This document shows, piece after piece, positions 1 to 7,928 of a stretch of DNA of 40,626 bases (position 1 is its first letter; each line of letters starts with the position of its first letter). Below the pieces are notes generated by a model. The model had not been told where the DNA came from and made no database searches. It saw only the letters and a list, made by a program, of their open reading frames with translations. The position numbers were made by a program, and so were the translations under genes. Location of the stretch: positions 49,880 to 90,505 of the forward strand of contig PBAL01000021.1 of the NCBI GenBank assembly GCA_002715965.1. The letters are read 5' to 3'. Source of the DNA: Verrucomicrobiales bacterium. GTDB taxonomy: Bacteria > Verrucomicrobiota > Verrucomicrobiia > Limisphaerales > JAYPXF01.

Positions 1-38
1 CCCGTCCGGACAATCAGGCTGACCATCCTACCGGCGGG

Positions 39-1517
39 CTAAGTAAGGATGCCGTGCATCACATCACCAAAGTCCATTTCCAGACGTTTGCGACCTGGGA
101 TTTCCATCCGGCGCGTATCCAGCCCCATTTGATGCAGCACCGTTGCGTGCAGATCGGTTACGTAGTGACGATTCTCGACGGCGTGAAATCCGAGCTCATC
201 CGTCGCGCCATAAACGAAGCCCTTCTTCACACCACCGCCCGCCATGAGGACGTTGAATCCGTGTGGGTGATGATCGCGTCCAGTGCCCGCGACCTTCGGT
301 GTGTCCGGACGATCCTCGGCGCCAGGTGTGCGGCCAAACTCAGATCCAAGAACCACCAGCGTGTCATCCAGCATGCCGCGCTGGCGAAGATCCTTGATCA
401 GCCCGGCGACCGGCTTGTCCACCTGCTGTGCGAGTTTGGAGTGCAGTTTCTTGATGTTCAGATGGGAATCCCACGCACCGGCACTGCCGGAGTAGCCATG
501 GAACAATTGAACGAAACGCACACCGCGTTCAACCAGGCGTCGTGCCGCAAGGCACTTCTGGCCAAAGCGATCGGTCCCGCTTTCGCCAATGCCGTAGAGA
601 CCGGTCGTTGATTTTGACTCCGTCTTGAAGTCCATCACCTCCGGGACCGCCGTCTGCATCTCGAACGCAAGTTCGTAGGACTTGATTCGCGCTTCCAGCT
701 TCGGGTCGTTCGGGTATTCAATGCCGGCCAACCGATTGAGTTTGCCGAGCAGATTGAAGTTCTCGCGCTGCTGCCGGAGCGTGAACTTCTCATCGGCCGG
801 ACTCACAAATGAGAGCGGGTTCTTAGGATCGACTTTCATTCGGACACCGGCGTATTGCGGACCGAGATAGGAAGCCCCGTGCGTCCATGCTGCTCCGCAA
901 CAATCCGCACTGGGATTCCCCAGCACGACGTATTCGGGAAGATTTCGATTCTGCGTTCCCAATCCGTAGCTCACCCAGGAGCCGATCGTGGGAAAGGCGC
1001 CTTCGGTGATCTTGCGTCCGGTGTGATAGGTCAGCTGCGCGCCGTGATTGTTGTCGATCGTCCACATTCCGCGCGCGATCGAGACATCGTCCGCACAGGT
1101 GCCGATGTTCGGGAACCAGTCGCTGACTTCAATGCCGCTCTGGCCGTAACGCTGATAGCCCGTCTGCAAGGGCATGATTTGTTTGTAGACCTCGCGCTTC
1201 TGCTTGGACGGATCGAGCAGGATCTTGTTGATCCTGTCCTTGTTCAGGATGGTGTCGGTGTAGGGCGTGTCCTCAATCGATTTCCCGGCGTATTTGTTTA
1301 GCTCAGGTTTGGGATCAAAGCTCTCCAGATGACTCAAGCCACCGATCAGGAAGATCCAGATGCAGGACTTGGCCTGTGGTTCATGATGCGGTCCGGAGCC
1401 CGGGACTTCGGCGGCCCGGGCAACACCGTCCTTGAACAGCATTGCCGACAGCGCCATGCCGGTCATACCCATGCCGGTATCGGCAAGAAAAGTGCGTCTT
1501 GTAAAAGGTGAATTCAT
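39..1517 (-). CDS. DUF1501 family exported protein
   Basis: A 492-residue protein of the DUF1501 family, related to the sulfatase/alkaline phosphatase fold and abundant in planctomycetes and verrucomicrobia; its reaction is not established. The N-terminus carries a twin-arginine signal (TRRTFLADTG, residues 6-15, then a hydrophobic stretch), so it is expected to leave the cytoplasm folded. Family landmarks seen are FLIGGLSHLESFDPKPELN near residue 57, the late GSEFGRTPGAED and GRDHHPHGFNV motifs, and DLHATVLHQMG near the C-terminus. Its start ATG shares one base with the TGA of the upstream DUF1549/DUF1553 gene (TGATG), which implies translational coupling and a joint role. A second, divergent copy of the same pair lies at the right end of the window. 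Family call is firm; substrate is unknown. Confidence 0.93.
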   Translation of the reverse strand: MNSPFTRRTFLADTGMGMTGMALSAMLFKDGVARAAEVPGSGPHHEPQAKSCIWIFLIGGLSHLESFDPKPELNKYAGKSIEDTPYTDTILNKDRINKILLDPSKQKREVYKQIMPLQTGYQRYGQSGIEVSDWFPNIGTCADDVSIARGMWTIDNNHGAQLTYHTGRKITEGAFPTIGSWVSYGLGTQNRNLPEYVVLGNPSADCCGAAWTHGASYLGPQYAGVRMKVDPKNPLSFVSPADEKFTLRQQRENFNLLGKLNRLAGIEYPNDPKLEARIKSYELAFEMQTAVPEVMDFKTESKSTTGLYGIGESGTDRFGQKCLAARRLVERGVRFVQLFHGYSGSAGAWDSHLNIKKLHSKLAQQVDKPVAGLIKDLRQRGMLDDTLVVLGSEFGRTPGAEDRPDTPKVAGTGRDHHPHGFNVLMAGGGVKKGFVYGATDELGFHAVENRHYVTDLHATVLHQMGLDTRRMEIPGRKRLEMDFGDVMHGILT

Positions 1518-4075
1518 CAGCGGATGGTCACAAATTCGTTGTGATTAAAGAGAACCATGACCAGGCGTTCGCGTCCATCCCCGGCATGATTTTTCAGGAA
1601 CTTCCGGCAGAGGTCCAATTCATTGGGCCCGGGTGTGCGTGAAAGGACGGACTCGTACGCAGACCGCACGAACTGCTCGTCGTTCTTGCCCGTTTGTTCT
1701 GAAAGATCGTCAGCGAGGATTTTTGACTGATCAAAGGTCAGCTGGCTGTTTGCCAACGCAAGCGCTTGGTGCGGCTGAACGCTCTCGTCACGCATATAGC
1801 ATTCGCTCACCTTGGGGCCGTCGAAGATCTGCACAAACTCCACCAGTTTCTCATGTGCGTGACGCAGGTAAATGGATCGTCGCTTCGAGGTCTGGGCGCT
1901 CTTGTTGTCGATGTCCGGCCCGCCAAGTTTGCGATCGATCGTTCCGCTGACGTGAAGAAGATTGTCGCGAACGATCTCCCCTTCCATCCGGCGCGAGGGC
2001 ATGCGCCAGAGGAAGATATTGTCCTGGTCGATCTTTTCGTTCGCCGGATCTGTTTGCCCCGATCGACGATAAGCCGCGCTGGTCACAATCAATCGGTGCG
2101 TTTCCTTCATGCTCCAGTCTCGCTCCATGAACTCCGCAGCCAGCCAGTCCAGAAGCGCGGGATGCGATGGCGGACGGCCGTTGGCACCAAATTCGGTGAC
2201 GGTTGGAACGATCGGTTGCCCGAAATGACGCAGCCAGATGTGATTCATCGCAACCCGGGCGGTGAGCGGATTCTCCTTGTCCGTCAGCCACTTGGCGAAG
2301 GCCAGACGTCGGCCCGTGCTGCTGGTGAGATAAGTCGGAGCACCCCGTGATTTGTATTTGCTGGTCAGCTTTGCCTTCATTGCCTTCTCAGCGGTTTCGA
2401 GCTTTTTCTTGGCCGCGGTCATGGCGTTCTTGGCTTTCTTCATCGCGCTCGCAGCGTTGTTCTTCTCCGTTGAGGTTTTCGCAGACTTCATCTTGGCCTC
2501 GGCAGTCGATTGGGACTTCTGGCTTGTCTCAATGTCGCTCCTGGCTTCAGCAAGGTTGGCTTCGCGCTGCAGCTTGAGAACATTCTCGGCGGCCTTGATC
2601 CAGGTCTTGGATTTTTTTCCCTCTTTGAATTCAATTCTCTCGGCTGCGAGTTCCGCCTTCAATGCGGTCAGTTTCATCGAAGCACTCTTCCTGGACAGAT
2701 CGGTCTTGGCTGCAGCAAGATTTCCCTCCGCCTGTGCGAGGAGTTCCTTGATGACAAATGGACGATGCTCGGGTTGATATGCGAAGCGCGGGAGCTTCAC
2801 GGTCTGCAGATCATAGCTGCCACCCAATGCAGCGGGCACGTTGGGAGGAATGGCCTTGTCCTTGATTGGTCGACGTTCGTCACCGCGCTCGAACATGTAG
2901 GTCTTCGATTTCATCGACTGGTCATACACGCGCGGAATGCCGTCCTTCATGATGTCGAGCTGCCCGGGAATGCGATCGGTCCGGACGGTGTAGGATTCAA
3001 ACACCGCCCTCATCGCGTAGTAATCCTGCTGTGGAATCGGGTCGTACATGTGGTCGTGGCACTTCGCGCAACCAACTGTCACCCCCATGAAGGCCTGCGA
3101 GGTATGCGTTACGACATTGTCCATCCATTGCTGCCGGTTGGCGTAGTAATGCCGCGCGAGATAACCGGTCGCACGAAGCGTGTCGGGGTCTTCCGGCGCG
3201 ATCTCATCAGCCGCCAGCATTTCGTGGATCATCCGGTCGTAAGGCTTGTCTTCATTCAACGCCTCCACGATCCAATCGCGCCAATGCCAGATGTGCCTTT
3301 GGCTGTCGCGAAGCGACGCCTTGTATCCGGCCCAATCACTGTAGCGCCAGATATCCATCCAATGGCGGCCCCAACGTTCGCCGTACTCGGGACGATTCAA
3401 GAGTGATGCAACGACGTTCTCATACGCCTCAGGTGAGGTGTCGTTCAGGAATGCGCGGCGATCTTCCGGGGTCGGATTGAGTCCGATCAGATCAAGATAA
3501 ACCCGACGAAGCAGAATGTCCTTCGCGGCTTCGGATTGCGGGCTGAGCTTCAGACGCGAATGATGCGCGGCGATGAAATTGTCAATGGGATTGCGAAGCT
3601 CCGCGCCGGGAACATTTGGTGGCACGGGCTTCTTTACCGTTTCGAACGGCTTCCACGCATACTGCCTTTGCCGATCCTCGTAGCGCTTCAACAGACCTGC
3701 CAGTGCGTCATTGTTCTTCGCAGTGTCGCCTTTGCTGCCCGGGGAGGATCCCGAGAGCAACTCAATCAGATTGGAAACTCCGTCCTTGTCCGCATCTTCC
3801 TTGGCGACCGACTTCAGACGATCGGCGATGGATATCTTCCGACCAAGTTGATGCAGCCGATCACCGAAGGCGTTGTGCGGAAAATCCTTCAACGACTCCG
3901 CGCCATGAGCATCGGCCTTCACGTGACAGGTCGCACACGAATTCAAGCGCTTCGGAAGCAGGTCGCCAAAGTGGCGTTCCAAGCCCCGCTTGTTTGCGGG
4001 TGTCGCAATTGCACACACCGGCATCACGATGGCGATCGCCAGCAACGTCTTCCAAATTGTCGTAGTCGGACTCAC
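1517..4075 (-). CDS. PSCyt1/DUF1549/DUF1553 cytochrome c-like protein with coiled-coil insert
   Basis: An 852-residue exported protein. I chose the GTG at 4075 because it places a clean signal peptide at the N-terminus (WKTLLAIAIVMPVCAIA); the ATG at 4177 would overlap the divergent regulator. Order of parts: a haem-binding CXXCH (CATCH, residues 47-51) as in planctomycete cytochrome PSCyt1; the DUF1549 (PSCyt2) region with a second CXXCH (GCAKCHDHMYDP, near 335); a Lys/Ala/Glu-rich coiled coil of about 130 residues (roughly 445-575); then DUF1553 (PSD1) with GRRLAFAKWLTDKENPLTAR and the C-terminal NHNEFVTIR. Family knowledge links these proteins to exported, possibly redox-active complexes encoded with DUF1501 proteins, often near polymer-degradation genes; the electron partner is unknown. 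The coiled coil is absent from the right-hand paralogue. Confidence 0.9.
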   Translation of the reverse strand: MSPTTTIWKTLLAIAIVMPVCAIATPANKRGLERHFGDLLPKRLNSCATCHVKADAHGAESLKDFPHNAFGDRLHQLGRKISIADRLKSVAKEDADKDGVSNLIELLSGSSPGSKGDTAKNNDALAGLLKRYEDRQRQYAWKPFETVKKPVPPNVPGAELRNPIDNFIAAHHSRLKLSPQSEAAKDILLRRVYLDLIGLNPTPEDRRAFLNDTSPEAYENVVASLLNRPEYGERWGRHWMDIWRYSDWAGYKASLRDSQRHIWHWRDWIVEALNEDKPYDRMIHEMLAADEIAPEDPDTLRATGYLARHYYANRQQWMDNVVTHTSQAFMGVTVGCAKCHDHMYDPIPQQDYYAMRAVFESYTVRTDRIPGQLDIMKDGIPRVYDQSMKSKTYMFERGDERRPIKDKAIPPNVPAALGGSYDLQTVKLPRFAYQPEHRPFVIKELLAQAEGNLAAAKTDLSRKSASMKLTALKAELAAERIEFKEGKKSKTWIKAAENVLKLQREANLAEARSDIETSQKSQSTAEAKMKSAKTSTEKNNAASAMKKAKNAMTAAKKKLETAEKAMKAKLTSKYKSRGAPTYLTSSTGRRLAFAKWLTDKENPLTARVAMNHIWLRHFGQPIVPTVTEFGANGRPPSHPALLDWLAAEFMERDWSMKETHRLIVTSAAYRRSGQTDPANEKIDQDNIFLWRMPSRRMEGEIVRDNLLHVSGTIDRKLGGPDIDNKSAQTSKRRSIYLRHAHEKLVEFVQIFDGPKVSECYMRDESVQPHQALALANSQLTFDQSKILADDLSEQTGKNDEQFVRSAYESVLSRTPGPNELDLCRKFLKNHAGDGRERLVMVLFNHNEFVTIR

Positions 4076-4156
4076 TTCAGCAGTCTTTGATAGGCCAATC
4101 CGACGCAACTCGCAATCTGCTTGTTCAGCCGTAGCCCGTGTCACAAGAATATCACC

Positions 4157-4912
4157 TTGACCGCCGAAGAACGACAAAAACGCATTTTCGACTACCTACT
4201 GAAGGTGGAGTTCGCTTCGTTGGAAGAACTGTCCAATCAACTCGACGTTTCCGTGAGCACGGTGCGCCGCGACGTGTCGAGCCTCGAGGACACGGGCAAG
4301 TTGAAGCGAACGCACGGCGGAGCGCGTCTGGCGAATCCGGAATCGGATGAGTTCAGCTTCAACCTGCGGGAGACGCATCAGGGCGCGGAAAAGGATGCCA
4401 TTGGCCGTGCGGTGGCAAACCTCATTGGCCTGAATCAGACGGTGATCATGGATGCGGGTTCAACCGTTTATCATGTGGCAAAGTACCTCGAACCGAAAAC
4501 GCCTCACATCATCACCAACTCCCTCCCCATCGCGAATCACTATGCTGCGAACAACCAAGTCGAGGTGATTGTGTCCGGTGGCGTGATTTATCCACGGCTT
4601 GGCGTGATGGTCGGGCCACTGGCAATTCATGCGTTCTCCGAGATCAATGCGGATGTTGCGGTCATGGGTGCTGGCGGGATCAGCGAGGACGGAATCAGCA
4701 ATTCCCATGTGCTCCTCATCGACATCCAGCTCGCCATGATCAAGGCAGCCAGGAAGACAATCTTCTGCCTCGATTCCACGAAGATCGGTCGGCAATCCCT
4801 CACGCGCCTCTGTGGCTTGGAGCGCATTCACACAATCGTCACCGATTCGGCCGCTTCGAAAGCGATGGTGGACAAGCTCTGCAAGAGTGGCTTGGAAGTT
4901 ATTGTGGCTTAA
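4157..4912 (+). CDS. DeoR family transcriptional regulator
   Basis: A 251-residue DNA-binding repressor of the DeoR type, which normally senses a phosphorylated sugar. The N-terminal winged helix-turn-helix is clear: EERQKRIFDYLLK, then SLEELSNQLDVSVSTVRRD and the wing GKLKRTHGGA. The C-terminal sensor domain shows the usual phosphosugar-binding series, with DAGST near residue 98, then NSLPIANHY, VIVSGG and the late LDSTKIGRQSL. The TTG at 4157 is chosen because it begins the protein as MTAEERQ, typical for the family; a TTG at 4121 would add 12 unconserved residues. It is divergent from the PSCyt gene, with about 80 bases between the two proposed starts, so that gene pair is its most likely local target. 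The target is inferred, not shown. Confidence 0.92.
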   Translation: MTAEERQKRIFDYLLKVEFASLEELSNQLDVSVSTVRRDVSSLEDTGKLKRTHGGARLANPESDEFSFNLRETHQGAEKDAIGRAVANLIGLNQTVIMDAGSTVYHVAKYLEPKTPHIITNSLPIANHYAANNQVEVIVSGGVIYPRLGVMVGPLAIHAFSEINADVAVMGAGGISEDGISNSHVLLIDIQLAMIKAARKTIFCLDSTKIGRQSLTRLCGLERIHTIVTDSAASKAMVDKLCKSGLEVIVA

Positions 4913-4940
4913 CACTGGCGGTTTTCTAGGGTAATTAGAT

Positions 4941-4960
4941 ATTCGTTATCGTTAACGAAT
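4941..4960. promoter_or_regulatory. 8-bp inverted repeat downstream of the deoR-type gene
   Basis: ATTCGTTA and TAACGAAT form perfect 8-base arms around a 4-base spacer, 29 bases after the regulator's stop codon. There is no T-run after it, so it is a poor intrinsic terminator. It could be an operator or a transcript-end hairpin; nothing in the sequence decides between them. Confidence 0.35.
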
Positions 4961-4987
4961 TGCCGATACGCATCAATTCTCGTTGCC

Positions 4988-5587
4988 ATGCGTGTTTCCT
5001 GCAGAGAGGCTCGATTGACCGTGCGGACGCACGGATGTAAATACAATGTATTTACTGAAACCAAAGGTCGGCGCAATGCGATTCTGGATTATCAGTCCGT
5101 CAATGGCAGTGGATACGAGGCCAATAACCAGGGACTGAACCTCATCCTCACCTCATCACAATTGAATCAGTTTCCCTCGGCCACCAGCACGGTGAATGAA
5201 GCTCACGCACGCAACACGCAGAAGAAGCCGTTCCTCCAAGTCAATCGAGCAACAGCGACCAATCCGGGCCTGGGATTCGATGCAGTCTTTCGAGATCCGT
5301 GGGGCAATCCCTACATCATCACCTTGGACTCGGACAACGATGGCTTCGTGCAGCCGGCCTTGTATCGCCTCGACGCGGTGTCACAGGCCTCGGGTGACAG
5401 GGGGTTGATGGGCCTTGCCTGACAGATGAAAGGACTGGCCAACACCTTCGCGATACGACAGCCGGTTGCGATCTGGTCCATGGGAAGTGACGGTGCGTTC
5501 ACGCCGAATGCCAAGGCCAATTCCGAAGCCACGGTCGCCGGCAAGACGATCAAGAATCACGACAACATTGTGAGCTGGGCTGAATAG
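4988..5587 (+). pseudogene. Truncated pseudopilin-like (GspG-type) gene with in-frame stop
   Basis: This reads as the globular C-terminal part of a verrucomicrobial type II secretion pseudopilin-like protein. The hallmark is FRDPWGNPYIITLDSDNDG, followed by the family ending PVAIWSMGSDG and NHDNIVSWAE. The N-terminal prepilin peptide and hydrophobic helix (FTLIEL-like) are missing, and nothing like them is visible in the 75 bases upstream. The frame is also cut by a TGA at 5420-5422; the same frame then stays open for 54 codons to the TAG at 5585-5587 and encodes the expected conserved ending. Loss of the export/assembly helix plus an internal stop makes it a non-functional relic. A recoded stop is possible but unlikely given the missing N-terminus. 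Confidence 0.75.
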
Positions 5588-5597
5588 AAACACCCGG

Positions 5598-6350
5598 CTA
5601 CTTCAATTCGATTCCCACAGGGCAATGATCTGAGCCGATGACATTCGGTTGGATGTAAGCCTTCTTTAATCGCTTGCGAAGCCGCTCGGAAGCCAGCCAG
5701 TAGTCGATACGCCACCCCACGTTCTTCGCGCGGGCACCGGAACGAAAACTCCACCAGGAATAGTGGCCGCCATCGCTTTCGAACTCCCGGAAGGTGTCCA
5801 GAAATCCCGCCTTCACGAAACGTGTGAATCCGGCCCGCTCCTCAGGTGTAAACCCGGCGTTCTTTGTATTGGCCTTGGGCCGCGCCAGATCGATTTCTTC
5901 GTGCGCGACATTGAAGTCACCGCAAACGAGCGCGGGTTTTGAGGCATCGAGCTTCTTGAGATAATTGAGCAACGCGCGATCCCACTTCTGGCGATAATCA
6001 AGGCGCGCCAATTCATTCTGAGCATTCGGCACGTAGACATTCACCACGAAGTAACTCTTGAACTCGGCAGTGAGCACGCGCCCTTCCTTGTCGTGCTCCT
6101 TCTTTCCGATCCCATAGGTTACGTCAAGCGGCCGCTTCTTCACGAAGATGGCCGTGCCGGAATACCCCTTCTTCTCAGCTGAATTGAAATAGGTCGTGTA
6201 ACCGCCCGGCCAAAGTTGATCGACGTCGTTCGCAGTGCACTTTGTCTCCTGAAGACAGAGCACATCCGGCGACTCCAATTCGAGGTAGTCCAGGAACCCC
6301 TTCTTCAAAACCGCACGCAGGCCGTTGACGTTCCACGAGATGAATTTCAC
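5598..6350 (-). CDS. xth: Exodeoxyribonuclease III
   Basis: A 250-residue cytoplasmic endonuclease/exonuclease/phosphatase-fold enzyme of the ExoIII family. These enzymes cut DNA at abasic sites and remove 3' blocking groups in base-excision repair. All catalytic signatures are present: FISWNVNGLRA (residues 3-13), LCLQETKC with the metal-binding Glu, KKGYSGTAIFVKK, the active-site VCGDFNVAHEEIDLARPK, the WSFRSGARAKNVGWRIDYW segment and the terminal GSDHCPVGIEL with the catalytic Asp-His. Length matches the family. It points toward the pseudopilin relic with only 10 bases between the ends and precedes no partner gene. The start ATG begins directly with the first conserved strand. Confidence 0.97.
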   Translation of the reverse strand: MKFISWNVNGLRAVLKKGFLDYLELESPDVLCLQETKCTANDVDQLWPGGYTTYFNSAEKKGYSGTAIFVKKRPLDVTYGIGKKEHDKEGRVLTAEFKSYFVVNVYVPNAQNELARLDYRQKWDRALLNYLKKLDASKPALVCGDFNVAHEEIDLARPKANTKNAGFTPEERAGFTRFVKAGFLDTFREFESDGGHYSWWSFRSGARAKNVGWRIDYWLASERLRKRLKKAYIQPNVIGSDHCPVGIELK

Positions 6351-6381
6351 GGCGAGAACCTATCGGGAGAGCACACCGGAC

Positions 6382-7041
6382 TCAAGGTTTGCTGACCGCG
6401 GACGGCGAGAGCAGGAGCAAACCCTGGATCGGTTTCAATTCCTCCTCCAGCCGGTGCGCGATCTTTTCGTATCCGTCACCGTTCGGATGGATCTTGTCGG
6501 ACATCAATGCAGGTTGACCGAACACGCCGTCGAGAATGTTCGGAATGTAGAAGACGTTCTTTTCCTTTGCCAAGTTCTCAAAGTGCTCCGCGTTCTTGTC
6601 GCGCAGGATACTTGCGCTGCGAACACCGACCAAAACGACAAAACTTCCAGACCGGTGAAAACGATCAATCATGGTTGCGAGGTTGGCGAAAGTCTGTTCA
6701 CGCGGAATCTGCTGGAGCGTGTCGTTCCCGCCCAGGCAAAGCATGACCACGCGAGGCTTCAGCTTGATGGCGGAATCGATTCGCGCGAGTCCATCGGCGG
6801 TGGTGTTGCCAGAGACGCCCAGATTCACCACCTTCGTCCCCAGCTTCTGCGCAAACAGGCTCGGATAGTCCTTTCCGCGCACCGCCCCATAGCCCTCCGT
6901 CAGACTGTCCCCAAAGCAAACCCATGGGCCGGTGTTCGCAGGAGGAAGATTGCGATACTCTCCGGGGGCGCTGTTCCAAAAGAAAAGCCAGCCGCCAGCA
7001 AGGACCAGCAGTATTCCGGCTAGGGGAACGACACGGTTCAT
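6382..7041 (-). CDS. SGNH/GDSL hydrolase (TesA-like esterase)
   Basis: A 219-residue serine esterase of the SGNH family, similar to the arylesterase/lysophospholipase TesA group. An N-terminal hydrophobic segment (VPLAGILLVLAGGWLFFW, residues 4-21) acts as a signal or membrane anchor, putting the enzyme in the periplasm or on the membrane. Block I is CFGDSLTEGYG with the nucleophile Ser, block II Gly and Asn lie in NLGVSGNT, block III is CLGGNDTL, and block V is DKIHPNGDGY with the catalytic Asp and His. Its ATG overlaps the stop of the upstream FMN reductase by four bases (ATGA), so the two are co-translated. The natural substrate cannot be read from the sequence. Confidence 0.92.
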   Translation of the reverse strand: MNRVVPLAGILLVLAGGWLFFWNSAPGEYRNLPPANTGPWVCFGDSLTEGYGAVRGKDYPSLFAQKLGTKVVNLGVSGNTTADGLARIDSAIKLKPRVVMLCLGGNDTLQQIPREQTFANLATMIDRFHRSGSFVVLVGVRSASILRDKNAEHFENLAKEKNVFYIPNILDGVFGQPALMSDKIHPNGDGYEKIAHRLEEELKPIQGLLLLSPSAVSKP

Positions 7042-7631
7042 CCCCGCTTCCGATGCGCCGCCATCATGCCCGGCTCTGAACCGGCAAGATCCGCGGCACG
7101 CTGCCCGGCCAGCAGCTTGCCGTAAACGCTTACATCTCGGGCGAGCATTTCTAGACGGGTCTTCAAGGCATCGGTCGCCACCTTGCCGTCAACGACATCC
7201 ACCTTCTCCTGCAAGGAAACACCATAGGGAATCGTCCACGCGTAACACTGGCGCGCTATCGTGCGCAATTGATCGTGCACCGTCAGTCCTTTCTCATGCG
7301 ATGCGACCACCGTCGCGAATACTTTGCCGGCAAATTCCTTCCAGAAGTGATCGAGGAAATTCTTCAGCGTGCTGCTGACGCTTCCGTGATAATCGGGCGT
7401 GCCAAGGACAATCACATCCGCGTCCAGCACCCGTGCTTTTGCCGCCTGATATTCCGGCCGTCCCCAGGCTTCGTTGGGATCGAAGAGCGGCATCGGGGTG
7501 TCGTAAAAATCGAGGACGTCCACCGAACACCCCGCGTCCTTCAATCGAGCCGCGAGGTCCTCCATGGCCGTGCGGGTCACCGAAGATGGATTCACGCTTC
7601 CGGTGACCGCCATTACTTTCAGGTTGGACAT
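7038..7631 (-). CDS. NADPH-dependent FMN reductase family protein
   Basis: A 197-residue flavodoxin-fold oxidoreductase. The phosphate-binding loop for FMN is GSVNPSSVTRTA (residues 11-22), and the second flavin contact is LGTPDYHGSVSSTLKNFLDH, a close match to the TPEYNGS-type motif of the family. Such enzymes reduce FMN, quinones, azo compounds or metals with NAD(P)H in the cytoplasm. The gene overlaps the downstream SGNH esterase by four bases. No strong Shine-Dalgarno sequence precedes the ATG at 7631. The C-terminal tail (GKLLAGQRAADLAGSEPG) has no recognised function. Family is clear, specific reductase activity is not. Confidence 0.9.
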   Translation of the reverse strand: MSNLKVMAVTGSVNPSSVTRTAMEDLAARLKDAGCSVDVLDFYDTPMPLFDPNEAWGRPEYQAAKARVLDADVIVLGTPDYHGSVSSTLKNFLDHFWKEFAGKVFATVVASHEKGLTVHDQLRTIARQCYAWTIPYGVSLQEKVDVVDGKVATDALKTRLEMLARDVSVYGKLLAGQRAADLAGSEPGMMAAHRKRG

Positions 7632-7692
7632 GGGACATGTGTAATGGCGAACGAAGCGCTTGGCAATGGGGCATCCAGACGGACAACGGCGG

Positions 7693-7742
7693 GTCTGGGA
7701 TAGGCCGTCTGACTCGATGAGTCAGACGAGGCCCCCCCCAGA
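7693..7742. repeat. Large imperfect palindrome between divergent genes
   Basis: A perfect 9-base stem, GTCTGACTC/GAGTCAGAC around a GAT loop (7707-7727), is extended outward by GGCC/GGCC and TCTGGG/CCCAGA, with a run of eight C on the right arm. The structure spans about 50 bases in the 297-base gap between the FMN reductase and the oxidoreductase gene. The sequence after it (about 7755-7800, CGGCTGCGCGGCAG and GTCTTGGACTGCG) resembles dispersed intergenic repeats of verrucomicrobial genomes as I remember them. It lacks a terminator T-run on either side. Confidence 0.6.
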
Positions 7743-7928
7743 TCGGACCGGGAGTTGGCGGCTGCGCGGCAGCGTCTTGGACTGCGACAGAGAGCGGCAG
7801 GGGGAGATTGCAGGTGGAAATTGCGTTTGACCGAAGCCCTTCCCACCCTATGCTCGGCACATTCCCGAAGCGATGACGGACGAATTTTGATTAAACCCGC
7901 GTCCGGCTTCGTCGTGAAAATCAGCTCC

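Noticed and set aside
4076..4177. Longer start (ATG 4177) for the PSCyt gene
   Set aside because: It would put 34 unrelated residues before the signal peptide and overlap the divergent regulator's coding region.
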